A stretch of DNA of 32,743 bases, taken from contig ONCH01000030.1 of assembly GCA_900316265.1 (NCBI GenBank), positions 1 through 32,743 of the forward strand, in the 5' to 3' direction. A model generated the notes under the pieces. The model ran no database searches. It was not told the origin of the DNA and saw only the letters and a list, made by a program, of their open reading frames with translations. Shown here one piece after another: positions 22,522 to 30,187 of this stretch. How positions within the stretch are numbered: the stretch's first letter is position 1; every line of letters begins with the position of its first letter. The DNA is from an uncultured Prevotellaceae bacterium (GTDB lineage: Bacteria > Bacteroidota > Bacteroidia > Bacteroidales > Bacteroidaceae). Both the position numbers and the translations under genes were made by a program.

Positions 22522-23469
22522 ATGCATTACAGAGAATTAGGCCGTACAGGGATGAAGATATCCCACTTAAGCTTTGGCGCCTCGTCGCTAGGCAGTGTTT
22601 TCCGTGAGACTAACGAGCGTGACAGCTTCGCTGCTGTTGAAGCTGCCATTGAGGGTGGCATCAACTTCATCGATGTCAGTCCATACTATGGTCACTACAA
22701 GGCTGAAACCGTTTTGGGCAAAGCCTTGCGCAACATTCCAAGAAACAAGTATTTCCTGAGCACCAAGGTGGGTCGCTACGGAAAGGATGGTGTGAACACG
22801 TGGGACTACTCTGCCAAACGTGTCACGGACAGTGTCTATGAGAGCATGGAACGGCTTGGCATTGAGCACATTGACTTAATCAATGTGCACGATATTGAAT
22901 TTCAGGCTGCACTGCCTGGTGGACTGCAGTTAGTGGTTGACGAGACATTGCCAGCACTCTGCGAGCTGAAGGCAAAAGGTGTTGTGGGACATGTGGGCAT
23001 CACCGACCTGCAACTGGAGAACCTGAAGTGGGTCATTGAGCATTGCGAGAAGGGCACCGTGGAGAGCATCCTGAACTTCTGTCACTATACGTTGAACGAC
23101 GATGCGCTGGAAGACTATCTCGGATTCTTTGAACACGAAGGTATTGGTGTCATCAACGCCTCACCGCTTAGCATGGGTCTCTTGTCTCAGCGTGGTGTAC
23201 CTGCCTGGCATCCTGCTCCTAAACTGCTGGTGGAGGCTTGTCAGAAGGCTGCTGAGCATTGTGCGTCCAAGGGCTATCCTATCGAGAAGCTGGCCGTACA
23301 ATATAGCGTCAGTTGTCCTCGCATCGCCTCGACACTGTTCTCGTCGGCCAATCCCGATAATGTACGTCGTAACATCGAGTGGGCAAACAGCGAGCCCGAC
23401 TGGGATTTGGTGCGTGAAATAAAAGAAATCATTGGTGACCAACAGCGTGTAACATGGGCAAACTCATAA
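22522..23469 (+). CDS. Aldo/keto reductase, L-galactose (L-fucose) dehydrogenase-like
   Basis: The 315-residue AKR has the full catalytic tetrad: D51 and Y56 in FIDVSPYYG, K82 in STKVGRYG and H123 in INVHDIEF. It matches plant-type L-galactose dehydrogenase unusually well as I recall it, for instance LSFGASSLGSVF, TLPALCELKAKG, LNFCHYTLNDDALEDYL and GVINASPLSMGLLSQRG followed by PAWHPAP. The expected reaction is NAD(P)+-dependent oxidation of L-galactose, L-fucose or a related aldose to the lactone. It overlaps the amidohydrolase gene by 16 bases, and that gene's product could open the lactone. Confidence 0.85.
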   Translation: MHYRELGRTGMKISHLSFGASSLGSVFRETNERDSFAAVEAAIEGGINFIDVSPYYGHYKAETVLGKALRNIPRNKYFLSTKVGRYGKDGVNTWDYSAKRVTDSVYESMERLGIEHIDLINVHDIEFQAALPGGLQLVVDETLPALCELKAKGVVGHVGITDLQLENLKWVIEHCEKGTVESILNFCHYTLNDDALEDYLGFFEHEGIGVINASPLSMGLLSQRGVPAWHPAPKLLVEACQKAAEHCASKGYPIEKLAVQYSVSCPRIASTLFSSANPDNVRRNIEWANSEPDWDLVREIKEIIGDQQRVTWANS

Positions 23470-24344
23470 TCGACGCACATAGTCACCTGTGGCTGAAGCA
23501 AGACACAACGGTTGACGGCAAGCGCATCCTGTCACTGAAAAACGGCCGTAGCATTTTCATGGACGAGGAGGTGCAGATGTTGCCACCATTTATGATTGAT
23601 GGTCAGAACACTGCCGAGGTGTTCCTCTCGAACATGAACTATGCACAGGTGGGTGCTGCTGTGGTGGTGCAAGAGGTTATTGACGGTTGTCAGAATGACT
23701 ACCTTGCTGACGTGCAGCGCCGTTATCCCGACCGTTTTTTCTGTATGGGAATGGCGTGGAATATTGACGAGGCACAGCAAGTGATGGATGCTGGCCTGAA
23801 AGGCATTGCCTACCCTGGTCATCGCATGCATGAACCGTTGCAGACATTGATGCCGATCTTCAAACTGATGGAACAGAAAGGCATGGTGCTGTCGATGTGT
23901 CTGGCAGATGATGAAGCTCAGGTGGCACAGATGGCCGAAGTCATCCAGGAGTGTCCGCAGTTGAAGGTAGCCATCGGTCATTTCGGCATGCCTACCACAA
24001 CATCGTTCCGCAGTCAGGTGTTGCTGGCTCGTGAGGGCCACAACGTGATGGTAGAGTCAGGTGGTATCACATGGCTATATAATCCTGAATTCTATCCCTT
24101 CCCAACGGCTGTACGTCGCATCCGTGAGGCTGCCGACCTAGTGGGTTGGGATCGACTGATGTGGGGCTCGGACTACCCGCGTACCATTACCGCCATCACT
24201 TACCGTATGTCATACGACTTCGTAGAGAAGTCCACCGACTTGACGGATGATGAAAAGCGTCTGTTCCTTGGCGAGAATGCCCAGCGCTTCTATGGTTTTG
24301 AGAATCTTCCTGAATTACCGTATATTAAAAATATGTCAGAATGA
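23454..24344 (+). CDS. Amidohydrolase-family TIM-barrel hydrolase, probable sugar lactonase
   Basis: The 296-residue protein has the amidohydrolase metal motifs: IIDAHSHLW (H9 and H11), a later VAIGHFGMP histidine and MWGSDYPRT aspartate. The layout is that of the COG2159/COG3618 group, which includes fucono- and galactono-lactonases and decarboxylases. Between the L-galactose-dehydrogenase-like gene (overlap 16) and a zinc alcohol dehydrogenase gene (overlap 4), lactone hydrolysis to the aldonate is the best-supported role, by context only. Confidence 0.82.
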   Translation: MGKLIIDAHSHLWLKQDTTVDGKRILSLKNGRSIFMDEEVQMLPPFMIDGQNTAEVFLSNMNYAQVGAAVVVQEVIDGCQNDYLADVQRRYPDRFFCMGMAWNIDEAQQVMDAGLKGIAYPGHRMHEPLQTLMPIFKLMEQKGMVLSMCLADDEAQVAQMAEVIQECPQLKVAIGHFGMPTTTSFRSQVLLAREGHNVMVESGGITWLYNPEFYPFPTAVRRIREAADLVGWDRLMWGSDYPRTITAITYRMSYDFVEKSTDLTDDEKRLFLGENAQRFYGFENLPELPYIKNMSE

Positions 24345-25366
24345 AAGCAATACAGATTACACATTCACAAGAACTGAACGTCATTGACATGGAGAAACCG
24401 CAGGCTCCTGGCCGCGGCGAGATACTGCTGAAACTGCACTATGTGGGTTTCTGTGGCAGTGATATCAATACTTTTATGGGGCGTAACACCATGGCCTTGA
24501 ATCCGGTCATCCCCGGTCATGAAGTGGGTGCCGTTATTGAGGCTGTGGGTGAGGATGTACCCAACGGACTGAAGCCTGGTATGGTAGTAACCTGCAACCC
24601 TTACACCAACTGTGGCAAGTGCGCATCGTGCCGTAACCGTCGTGTCAATGCCTGTCAGCATAATGAGACACTGGGCGTACAGCGCAACGGTGCCATGATG
24701 GAGTATATCGTGCTGCCCTGGGAGAAGGTGATTCCCGCAGGCAACCTTACACCGAAGGTCTGTGCATTAGTAGAACCGATGAGTGTGGGTTTCCATGCTG
24801 TCAGCCGTGCTGAGGTGACCGATATCGACGTGGTGATGGTTATTGGTTGCGGCATGGTGGGCATGGGTGCTATTGTCCGTGCAGCCCTGCGTGGTGCAAC
24901 GGTCATCGCTGCTGACATCGACGACGAGAAGCTGGCATTGGCCAAGAAGATGGGTGCCACCTATACGTTGAACACCAAGACCGAGGATGCCCACCAACGC
25001 CTACAGGAGATCACCAATGGCTTTGGCCCCGACGTGGTCATCGAGGCAGTAGGTAGTGTACCTACTTATCAGATGGCTATCAATGAGGTGGCATTTACGG
25101 GTCGTGTGGCTTGCATCGGCTATGCCAAGAGCGAAGTATCGCTACAGACAAAGTATTTCGTACAGAAAGAACTTGACATCCGTGGTTCTCGTAATGCCCT
25201 GCCCACAGACTTCCTGGCTGTGATCCATTATCTGGAAACCAACGACTGTCCCATTGACACACTGATTACGAAGGTCATCAAACCTGAAGAGGGTCTCGAC
25301 ACCATGCGCTGGTGGAGTGAGAACCCTGGCAAGGTGTTCCGCATTTTAGTAAACTTTGCCGATTAA
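24341..25366 (+). CDS. Zinc-dependent medium-chain alcohol dehydrogenase, probable aldonate dehydrogenase
   Basis: The 341-residue enzyme is a zinc MDR. The catalytic zinc region is GFCGSDINTFMG and PGHEVGAVIEAVGE. The structural zinc cluster is CGKCASCRNRRVNAC, and the Rossmann motif is VIGCGMVGMGAIVRA with the acidic AADIDD that favours NAD+. Relatives include sorbitol, threonine and L-gulonate/L-galactonate dehydrogenases. Given its two partners it may oxidise the aldonate made by the lactonase, for example L-galactonate to a 5-keto sugar acid. No downstream kinase or aldolase gene is in the cluster, so later steps must be encoded elsewhere. Confidence 0.88.
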   Translation: MKAIQITHSQELNVIDMEKPQAPGRGEILLKLHYVGFCGSDINTFMGRNTMALNPVIPGHEVGAVIEAVGEDVPNGLKPGMVVTCNPYTNCGKCASCRNRRVNACQHNETLGVQRNGAMMEYIVLPWEKVIPAGNLTPKVCALVEPMSVGFHAVSRAEVTDIDVVMVIGCGMVGMGAIVRAALRGATVIAADIDDEKLALAKKMGATYTLNTKTEDAHQRLQEITNGFGPDVVIEAVGSVPTYQMAINEVAFTGRVACIGYAKSEVSLQTKYFVQKELDIRGSRNALPTDFLAVIHYLETNDCPIDTLITKVIKPEEGLDTMRWWSENPGKVFRILVNFAD

Positions 25367-25416
25367 TAGATATGCGCGCGTACCTAATTTAATAATATTA
25401 TAACACAGAAAAAATT

Positions 25417-25731
25417 ATGAGTGAAAATAACAACAATAAAAACCAACTGCAGATTGAGCTTCCTCAGGAAGTTGCTCAGGGTGAGTATGCTAACTTTGCC
25501 ATCATCACCCACTCCAGTTCCGATTTTATCATTGACTTTGCCCGTGTGCTGCCAGGTCTTCCCAAATCACAGGTGAAGAGTCGTGTCATTCTGGCACCTG
25601 AGCATGCCAAGCGTCTGCTGGCTGCACTGCAGGAGAATATTGTGCGCTATGAACGTGAGTTTGGTGCCATTAAAATACCCAACAAGGAGTCAAGAACGAT
25701 AGCACCTTTCCCTGTCGGACAAGAGAATTAA
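25417..25731 (+). CDS. DUF3467 family protein
   Basis: This 104-residue protein, with QGEYANFAIITHSSSDFIID and ILAPEHAKRLLAALQENI, matches DUF3467, a small conserved family of unknown role widespread in Bacteroidota. There is no signal peptide or membrane segment. It follows the dehydrogenase gene by 50 bases on the same strand and ends before a strong terminator. It may be read from the sugar operon or from its own unseen promoter. The gap contains a GCGCGCG run but no TAnnTTTG box that I can support. Confidence 0.85.
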   Translation: MSENNNNKNQLQIELPQEVAQGEYANFAIITHSSSDFIIDFARVLPGLPKSQVKSRVILAPEHAKRLLAALQENIVRYEREFGAIKIPNKESRTIAPFPVGQEN

Positions 25732-25760
25732 GCGCCAAACGACAGTTAATAAACATTAAA

Positions 25761-25803
25761 ACGCTTATTTAATGTTAAAAAGCATTAGATAAGCGTCTTT
25801 TTC
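25761..25803 (+). terminator. Strong intrinsic terminator after DUF3467
   Basis: ACGCTTATTTAATG (25761-25774) pairs with CATTAGATAAGCGT (25783-25796) with one G-U pair, followed by CTTTTTC. It separates the upstream transcript from the ribosomal operon promoter at 25839. Confidence 0.85.
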
Positions 25804-25838
25804 GTTCTTATATATTAGGTAGATTTAGGAAAAGTTAG

Positions 25839-25944
25839 TACCTTTGCAGCCCAAAAGCGCCCTGTGTGCGTGAAGTATGCGAGGGTGTATTATGTCAAGT
25901 GGAATATAACACAACAAATATAATTCATTAAAAAACAAACAATT
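25839..25944 (+). promoter_or_regulatory. Promoter and leader of the rpsL operon
   Basis: TACCTTTG (25839-25846) matches the -7 box; start is expected near 25851. The leader to the rpsL ATG is about 94 bases. A G-rich half (25860-25900) is followed by a long A/T-rich unstructured run before the start codon. A ribosomal-protein autoregulatory site is possible but none is recognised. Confidence 0.55.
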
Positions 25945-26214
25945 ATGCCTACAATTTCACAATTGGTAAGAAAAGGCAGAAAGGTGCTCGTTGACAAGAG
26001 CAAGTCTCCCGCGCTGGACTCATGTCCTCAGCGTCGTGGCGTCTGTGTTCGTGTCTACACAACGACCCCGAAGAAGCCTAATTCGGCTATGCGTAAGGTA
26101 GCCCGTGTTCGTCTGACTAACCAGAAGGAAGTCAACAGTTACATTCCCGGAGAGGGACACAACTTGCAGGAGCACAGCATCGTGCTGGTTCGTGGCGGTC
26201 GTGTAAAGGACCTC
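25945..26214 (+). CDS. rpsL: Ribosomal protein S12, 3' part missing
   Basis: Residues 1-90 are normal S12 of the small ribosomal subunit: [20 protein letters not shown] at the N-terminus, then the decoding-centre loop [20 protein letters not shown] and [20 protein letters not shown]. After VKDL the sequence departs from the family. The expected PGVRYHTVRG region and the basic C-terminus, some 40-45 residues, are absent. The frame instead runs on through intergenic-looking A-rich DNA into the rpsG start (open to 26487). Loss of this part would be lethal in the only S12 copy, so an assembly deletion is the likely cause. First gene of the str operon. Confidence 0.85.
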
Positions 26215-26347
26215 GTTACCAAAACAAAAAAGAAAAATCCGTTTTGCTGGAGAATTGTTATAGACAGGTTGAGTAAATGCTCAAGTGCGAGCGTTGAAGA
26301 CAAAGAAAAGAACAGCCCCAAGCAGACATTAATTCAAACAACAAAAA

Positions 26348-26737
26348 ATGAGAAAAGCAAAACCAAAGAAGCGTGTGATCCTTCCCGATCCAGTCTTCAA
26401 CGACAAGAAAGTGTCGAAGTTTGTGAACCACTTGATGTACGATGGCAAGAAGTCCATTTCGTACGAGATTTTCTACAATGCACTTGAGACCGTTAAGGGC
26501 AAGATGCAGAACGAGGAGAAGTCAGCTCTGGAAATCTGGAAGCAGGCCCTCGACAACATCACTCCTCAGGTAGAGGTAAAGAGCCGCCGTATCGGTGGTG
26601 CTACTTTCCAGGTACCTACTGAAATTCGTCCCGACCGCAAGGAGAGTATCTCTATGAAGAACATGATCAGCTTCGCTCGCAAGCGTAGCGGTAAGTCTAT
26701 GGCTGACAAGCTGGCTGCTGAGATCATGGACGCTTTC
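26348..26737 (+). CDS. rpsG: Ribosomal protein S7, 3' end missing and joined to fusA
   Basis: Residues 1-130 are authentic S7, which organises the 3' domain of 16S r[23 protein letters not shown], then [35 protein letters not shown] and [13 protein letters not shown]. After F130 the DNA jumps directly into fusA sequence (GGTATCATGGCTCACATC). The last ~28 residues of S7, the stop codon, the rpsG-fusA spacer and the first ~12 codons of fusA are absent. The frame as read continues eight aberrant codons to 26767. The ATG and its upstream A-rich region look normal. Confidence 0.85.
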
Positions 26738-26738
26738 T

Positions 26739-28721
26739 GGTATCATGGCTCACATCGATGCCGGTAAGACCACCACATCTGAGCGTATTCTGTTCTACAC
26801 AGGTAAGACTCACAAGATTGGTGAGGTACACGATGGTGCTGCTACCATGGACTGGATGGCCCAGGAGCAGGAGCGTGGTATCACTATCACTTCTGCTGCT
26901 ACTACTTGTAACTGGAAGTGGAACGGTAAGGAGTACAAGATCAACTTGATTGATACTCCGGGACACGTAGACTTTACCGCTGAGGTAGAGCGTTCACTGC
27001 GTGTGCTCGACGGAGCTGTTGCTACATACTCTGCAGCTGACGGTGTTCAGCCTCAGTCTGAGACCGTATGGCGTCAGGCCGACAAGTACAATGTTCCCCG
27101 TATCGGTTACGTAAATAAGATGGACCGTTCAGGTGCTGACTTCTTCGAGACAGTTCAGCAGATGAAGGACATCCTCGGTGCTAACCCCGTAGTGATCCAG
27201 GTGCCCATCGGTGCTGAGGAGAATTTCAAGGGTCTGGTAGACCTTATCAAGATGAAGGCTATCCTGTGGCACGATGAGACCATGGGTGCTGAGTATGATG
27301 TTGAGGACATCCCCGCCGACCTGCAGGCAGAGTGCGACGAGTGGCGTAACAAGCTTCTTGAGGCTGCTGCTGAGTATGACGAGGCTCTGATGGAGAAGTA
27401 CTTCGACGATCCTAACTCAATCACTGAGGACGAGATTATCGCTGCTATCCGCAAGGGTTGTATCTCAATGGCTTGCACACCTATGCTGCTTGGTTCGTCT
27501 TATAAGAACAAGGGTGTTCAGCCCCTGCTCGACTACGTTTGTGCCTTCCTGCCCGCTCCCGTTGACGTGGAGATGGTGATGGGTACCAACCCCAACACCG
27601 ACGAGGAAGAGGGTCGCAAACCCAGCGAGGACGAGCCCACTTCAGCACTCGCATTCAAGATTGCAACTGACCCCTATATGGGTCGTCTGGTATTCTTCCG
27701 CGTCTACTCTGGTAGCGTGAAAGCCGGTTCTTACGTTTACAACCCCCGTTCGGGCAAGAAGGAGCGCATCAGCCGTCTGTTCCAGATGAACTCAAACAAG
27801 GAAATTCCTATGGAGTCTATCGACGCTGGTGATATCGGCGCAGGTGTAGGTTTCAAGGACATCCGTACTGGTGATACCCTCTGCGACGAGGAGAAGCCCA
27901 TCGTACTGGAGTCTATGACCTTCCCCGACACCGTGATCTCTATCGCCGTAGAGCCTAAGTCACAGGCTGACGTTGCCAAGCTCGACAACGGTCTGGCTAA
28001 GCTGGCTGAGGAAGACCCCACATTCACCGTACGTACCGACGAGCAGAGTGGTCAGACCATTATCTCTGGTATGGGTGAGCTTCACCTCGACATCATCATC
28101 GACCGTCTGAAGCGTGAGTTCAAGGTAGAGTGTAACCAGGGTAAGCCCCAGGTTAACTATAAGGAAGCCATCACCAAGACTGTCATGGGTTACCGTGAGG
28201 TTTACAAGAAGCAGTCGGGTGGTCGCGGTAAGTTCCAAGGGTGGTAACATTCCTAAGGAGTTCATCCCCTCTATCCAGAAGGGTTTTGAGGCTGCAATGA
28301 AGAATGGTATCCTCGGTGGCTATCCTGTTGACTCACTGAAGGTTGTCGTTGTCGATGGTTCGTTCCACCCCGTTGACTCTGACCAGCTGTCATTCGAAAT
28401 CGCCGCTCAGATGGCTTACAAGTCTGTCTGCGCACAGGCTAAGCCCGTACTGATGGAGCCCATCATGAAGCTCGAGGTTGTAACACCTGAGGAGAACATG
28501 GGTGACGTTATCGGTGACCTCAACAAGCGTCGTGGTCAGGTAGAAGGTATGGAAGAGGCTAGGTGCCCCTGTCAGAGATGTTCGGTTATGTAACCGCTCT
28601 GCGTACCATCACCTCTGGTCGTGCTACCAGCTCTATGGAGTACAGCCACCACGCTCCTCTGTCTTCAGCTCTCGCCAAGGCAGTTCTGGAGGAGGTTAAG
28701 GGTCGCGCTGACCTCGTATAA
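26739..28721 (+). pseudogene. fusA: Elongation factor G gene, 5'-truncated with two internal deletions
   Basis: The pieces add up to translation elongation factor G. Piece 1 (26739-28235) starts inside the G1 loop region ([17 protein letters not shown]) and includes [18 protein letters not shown] and most of domains I-III. At KQSGGRGKF it breaks. Piece 2 (28237-28562), in another frame, resumes at [17 protein letters not shown] and runs through [15 protein letters not shown]. Piece 3 (28563-28721), in a third frame, resumes at [20 protein letters not shown] and ends ADLV-stop. About 20-25 residues are missing at the first break and about ten at the second. Each break changes frame. Surrounding sequence is well conserved, so recent loss or misassembly is likelier than a decayed gene. 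Confidence 0.85.
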
Positions 28722-28728
28722 GAAAAGT

Positions 28729-28751
28729 ATGGGGCGGCAAAACCGCCCCAT
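28729..28751 (+). terminator. GC-rich hairpin between fusA and rpsJ
   Basis: ATGGGGCGG (28729-28737) and CCGCCCCAT (28743-28751) form a perfect 9-bp stem with a 5-base loop, starting 8 bases after the fusA stop. No long U-tract follows (only TTCATTC). It may attenuate or process the transcript, not end it. Confidence 0.6.
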
Positions 28752-28824
28752 TCATTCACTCTTCGCTGAGCAAATGACTCTTTAGCGGAGAATAATATTA
28801 ACAATTTAAACAAAAGAAAAGACA

Positions 28825-29130
28825 ATGAGTCAGAAAATTCGTATCAAGCTGAAGAGCTACGATCACAAACTCGTAGACAAGTCAGCAGAGAAGATTGTGA
28901 AGGCCGTTAAGGCTACTGGTGCTATCATCAGCGGTCCAATTCCCCTTCCCACCCACAAGCGTATCTACACCGTTAACCGCTCTACCTTCGTTAACAAGAA
29001 GTCTCGTGAGCAGTTCCAGCTGTCAGACTACAAGCGTCTGATTGACATCTATAGCTCAACAGCCAAGACTGTTGACGCTCTGATGAAGCTCGAACTTCCC
29101 AGCGGTGTTGAGGTTGAGATCAAGGTCTAA
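28825..29130 (+). CDS. rpsJ: Ribosomal protein S10
   Basis: The 101-residue protein is a complete S10: [20 protein letters not shown], then the NusB/RNA-contact loop [20 protein letters not shown] and the C-terminal strand [13 protein letters not shown]10 is part of the 30S head and, with NusB, of the antitermination complex. It is the only intact r-protein gene of the window, 103 bases after fusA. A strong terminator follows instead of rplC, so here S10 belongs to the str operon and is separated from the rest of the S10 operon. Confidence 0.95.
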   Translation: MSQKIRIKLKSYDHKLVDKSAEKIVKAVKATGAIISGPIPLPTHKRIYTVNRSTFVNKKSREQFQLSDYKRLIDIYSSTAKTVDALMKLELPSGVEVEIKV

Positions 29131-29157
29131 TTCCCTCATCACAACGCATAATATAAA

Positions 29158-29188
29158 ACAGCGCATCCTAAAAAGATGCGCTGTTTTT
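29158..29188. terminator. Strong terminator after rpsJ, probably bidirectional
   Basis: ACAGCGCATC (29158-29167) pairs perfectly with GATGCGCTGT (29175-29184), followed by TTTT. On the minus strand the A-rich left flank gives TTTTAT, so it may also end the DUF3943-DUF4421 transcript that stops at 29204. Confidence 0.85.
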
Positions 29189-29203
29189 ATTATTAGATAA
29201 ATA

Positions 29204-30187
29204 CTACAATCTAAAGCCTAGAAAGGCGCGAGCAAGCCACTTATTCTGATTGATGACAACGTTCTTATCATCAAAAATAGAGTTACTCATCATAAGGGTG
29301 GCACCGGCAAAGATACGAGGAGAGAAATGATAAACAACTGCTGCACGCTCGTTGAAAACCATGTTAAAGCGCATTCGACTCGCTGACTGGCGCTCTCCAT
29401 TGACCTCCAAGCGGTTATGATTATAGACCACGACAGTAGGAAGGATGGACAGGTGCAGTAGCCACTGGGAGTGGTTACCTAACACCCAGTTGTAGCCGTA
29501 GCCACCACCAATACCTAAGTGAGCTGCAGTGATATGTACGTCGGGCGCCTGTGGGTTGCGCTCTTTCAGCTCATAAGTAGTGCGAACGCTACCACTTTGA
29601 AAGTTCAGGCCTAGCAACCACGATCCAGCTGAGCGCTTCTGAATGTAGTTTTGATAGAAGGCAGCAGGGAAGGAGAAGTGACGGTGGTTGAAGACATAGT
29701 AAGCTGCCAGATTGAATGTCTTCATCGTCAGTGCATCTTCGTCCAAGTGATCGATATTGCCAAAGTTGATGTCACCTGTCAGCGATGTGGCACTTTGGTA
29801 GTCCAAATCAAAGCTAATCATGTTACCATGATATTCGAAGTTAAACTCATAGTCATCGTAGTTGCCCTTCATCTTAGCAGGGTTGATGCTAAATGCAACA
29901 GCAATATCACAATAGTCAACCTCCATACTTAAGGTAGTCTGATACTTCGTTCGCAGGTCATATTTTGACCAGACATCCTTGACCGTTCCCTTGGCATGGA
30001 TGCTGGTACCCGTCTGGTTGAGTGATGGCTTCAAAAGCCACCGCTCAGCAGGACGGACCACATAGTTCGTATCGTATTTCGTCTTGTAATAGCGGTCAGA
30101 CAGCTTTTTGTTCAGCGACTGTGCATGAACACCTGCTACTGCAATACATAACAAGACAGTAGTGATAACAGTTCTTACAACCGACAT
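29204..30187 (-). CDS. DUF4421 family outer-membrane-type protein
   Basis: The 327-residue protein has a signal peptide (VVRTVITTVLLCIAVAGVHAQ). It contains alternating beta-strand segments with many aromatic residues, such as ISFDLDYQSAT, LNFQSGSVRTTYEL and LHLSILPTVVVYNHNRL, and ends in KWLARAFLGFRL, a typical beta-barrel last strand. It matches the Bacteroidota DUF4421 family, function unknown. It overlaps the upstream DUF3943 gene by 13 bases, so the two are expressed together and may form a pair in the outer membrane. Confidence 0.82.
   Translation of the reverse strand: MSVVRTVITTVLLCIAVAGVHAQSLNKKLSDRYYKTKYDTNYVVRPAERWLLKPSLNQTGTSIHAKGTVKDVWSKYDLRTKYQTTLSMEVDYCDIAVAFSINPAKMKGNYDDYEFNFEYHGNMISFDLDYQSATSLTGDINFGNIDHLDEDALTMKTFNLAAYYVFNHRHFSFPAAFYQNYIQKRSAGSWLLGLNFQSGSVRTTYELKERNPQAPDVHITAAHLGIGGGYGYNWVLGNHSQWLLHLSILPTVVVYNHNRLEVNGERQSASRMRFNMVFNERAAVVYHFSPRIFAGATLMMSNSIFDDKNVVINQNKWLARAFLGFRL

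Noticed and set aside
26212-26487. Full 180-codon frame as a novel S12 variant with a new C-terminus
   Set aside because: The extension is A-rich spacer sequence that runs over the rpsG start; it has no S12 C-terminal features, so it is a readthrough product of the deletion.
26205-28566. Inteins, introns or programmed frameshifts in rpsL, rpsG and fusA
   Set aside because: Sequence is missing, not inserted, and no slippery site or splicing element explains the joins.
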